From positions 558,001 through 622,000 of the forward strand of contig CAWBFN010000002.1 of NCBI GenBank assembly GCA_963788125.1: a stretch of DNA of 64,000 bases. Reading direction: 5' to 3'. Origin of the DNA: Bog-473 sp963788125 (GTDB taxonomy: Bacteria > Actinomycetota > Acidimicrobiia > Acidimicrobiales > RAAP-2). The notes under the pieces were generated by a model that made no database searches, had not been told where the DNA came from, and was given only the letters and a program-made list of their open reading frames with translations. A program made the position numbers and the translations under genes. Shown here in pieces: positions 62,901 to 64,000 of this stretch (position 1 is the first letter of the stretch; each line of letters starts with the position of its first letter).

Positions 62901-64000
62901 GCTCTCCGGCCCGGTCTCGGTGTCCGAGCTCACCTCGGAGGGGCCGTTGCCGGCCGGAGCGCCGCGGGGGGCCCCGGTCAGCGAGGCACGGGCGCGCACG
63001 GCGCTGGCCCGCCTCGAGGCGCGCGGGTCGGCCATCGAACTCCCCGACGGCCGCTGGTGTGCCCGCCATCTACTCGTCCGCCTGCACGGGGCCAGCCGCC
63101 AGCGTCGCCGGGGGTTGGTCGACCCGGTGCCCATCAGCGACTTCGTTCGTTTTCTGCTGGGTTGGCAGCACGCCACGCCCTCCACACGGGTCGAAGGCCG
63201 AGCCGGTCTGCTGCAGGTGCTCGAGCAGCTGCAAGGGATAGAGGCACCGGCGGTGGAGTGGGAAGCGCATATCCTCCCGGCGCGGGTCGAGGGTTACGAC
63301 ACCCGCTGGCTCGATGAGCTCTGCCTCTCGGGTGAGGTCGTCTGGGGGCGCCTGACCCCGCGACCCGAGCGGGCCGGCCGCACCGGGACGCCGTCGCCGG
63401 CCACCCCGCTGGCCTTCGTTCTCCGCGAGGACCTCCCGCAGATGATGCGCGCCGTGCGGGGGGACGCGGTGGCATCGGAGCCCGAGGTCGGCGCGGCGGC
63501 CGACGTGCTGGCCGCCCTGCGTGTCCGCGGCGCCTGCTTCCGGCCGGAGCTCGCGTCGCTGGCCGGGCGGCTCCCGGCCGAGGTGGACGAGGGGCTGTGG
63601 GACCTGGTGGCACGGGGGATCGTGACGGCCGACGCCTTCTCGGCCGTCCGGTCGCTGCTCTCGGCACGAGACCGGTGGCGCACGCGGACCTACCGGCAGC
63701 CCTCCGGTCGGGGGGGGACAGGGAGGGCGGGTATCGGCCGCCCGGGCCTAGGCCGCCGCCGTGCACCGGCGGGCACGGGCATCGGGGAGGGGCGCTGGTC
63801 GCTCCTGCCCGTCGGTGAGGACGAGCACCGCGAGACCGACGCGCCGGGCGGCCTGACGATGCCGGCCAACGAGGAGCTGGCCGAGGCGGTGGCCTGGCAG
63901 CTGCTGGCACGCTGGGGGGTGGTGGCCTGGGAGGTGTGGGGACGCGAGTCGTTCCGCGTTCCCTGGCGCGAGGTGGTGTGGGCGTTGCGCCGGCTCGAAG
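59928..64000 (+). CDS. lhr: Lhr-family ATP-dependent DNA/RNA helicase (frameshifted; cut by window end)
   Basis: GTG start at 59928. SF2 motifs: Q-like region, Walker A S-P-T-G-T-G-K-T, D-E-V-H box, S-A-T, and later A-S-L-E-L-G-I-D-V-G and Q-R-V-G-R-A-N motifs. The first frame ends at 61187, but after about codon 332 the conserved sequence continues in the next frame from 60937 (R-V-V-E-T-R-L-R-A-G-D-L); one extra base near 60924-60925 explains this. From there the frame stays open to the end of the window. The Lhr core winged-helix region and long C-terminal part are visible; the protein usually has about 1500 residues, so 130-150 are missing at the 3' end. Confidence 0.87.

Noticed and set aside
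61094..63069. Large minus-strand frames opposite the helicase
   Set aside because: They arise because the plus-strand gene is frameshifted and lacks its end here; the plus strand has all helicase motifs.

Overview
The window is 64 kb of high-GC, gene-dense actinobacterial chromosome with frequent GTG and TTG starts and long runs of genes joined by 4-bp GTGA or ATGA overlaps. Mycothiol-type SigR/RsrA, CarD, DisA/RadA, GpgS, a chlorite-dismutase-family coproheme decarboxylase and an F420-associated DUF2342 protein point to Actinobacteria. The GYWLVxxDGGxF propeller repeats and the DTR...VDVxGYY secreted repeats fit the class Acidimicrobiia best. The class assignment is inference.

Layout. 0.36-3.8 kb: two secreted repeat proteins, the second broken by four frame changes. 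3.9-5.6 kb (minus): a beta-class DNA methyltransferase coupled to a ribbon-helix-helix protein. 5.8-9.7 kb: a four-gene overlapping cassette for a sugar or glycolipid (DegT aminotransferase, epimerase, polysaccharide deacetylase, MGDG-synthase-like glycosyltransferase). 9.75-24 kb: one long co-directional run for stress response and cofactors (sigR/rsrA, DUF2342, tilS-hpt, folE, methyltransferase, folP, a dead phosphatase-like protein, folB, folK, DUF2520, panC, panD, nadB, nadC, coaX, lysS). 24-26 kb: small genes and a polyprenyl synthase. 26-34.5 kb: clpC, a TylF-like methyltransferase, radA, disA, carD, ispD, ispF, rlmB and tRNA-Thr. 34.5-38.4 kb: otsB, otsA and gpgS. 38.5-42 kb: a SAM riboswitch, a threonine synthase, a MoaD/ThiS-like protein, then CIRCE and groEL. 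42-45 kb: chdC, larE, a NIL-domain protein, NUDIX, GNAT. 45-54.8 kb: oxidoreductases, a propeller protein, amidase, FrnE, a PLP decarboxylase, larC and larB. 54.8-64 kb: pheA, tRNA-Ser, typA, two paired unknown proteins and an Lhr-type helicase cut by the window end.

How parts fit together. Folate, pantothenate, NAD and CoA synthesis are packed into one transcription unit. LarB, LarC and LarE give a full nickel-pincer cofactor route, with no LarA visible here. The most promising unexplained unit is the SAM-riboswitch/threonine-synthase/MoaD-like operon. It could couple a protein-thiocarboxylate sulfur carrier to a PLP enzyme acting on O-phosphohomoserine.

Caution. tilS, nadB, carD and lhr are each broken by one single-base indel, mostly loss of a C from a short C run. 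Sequence error is at least as likely as real inactivation.
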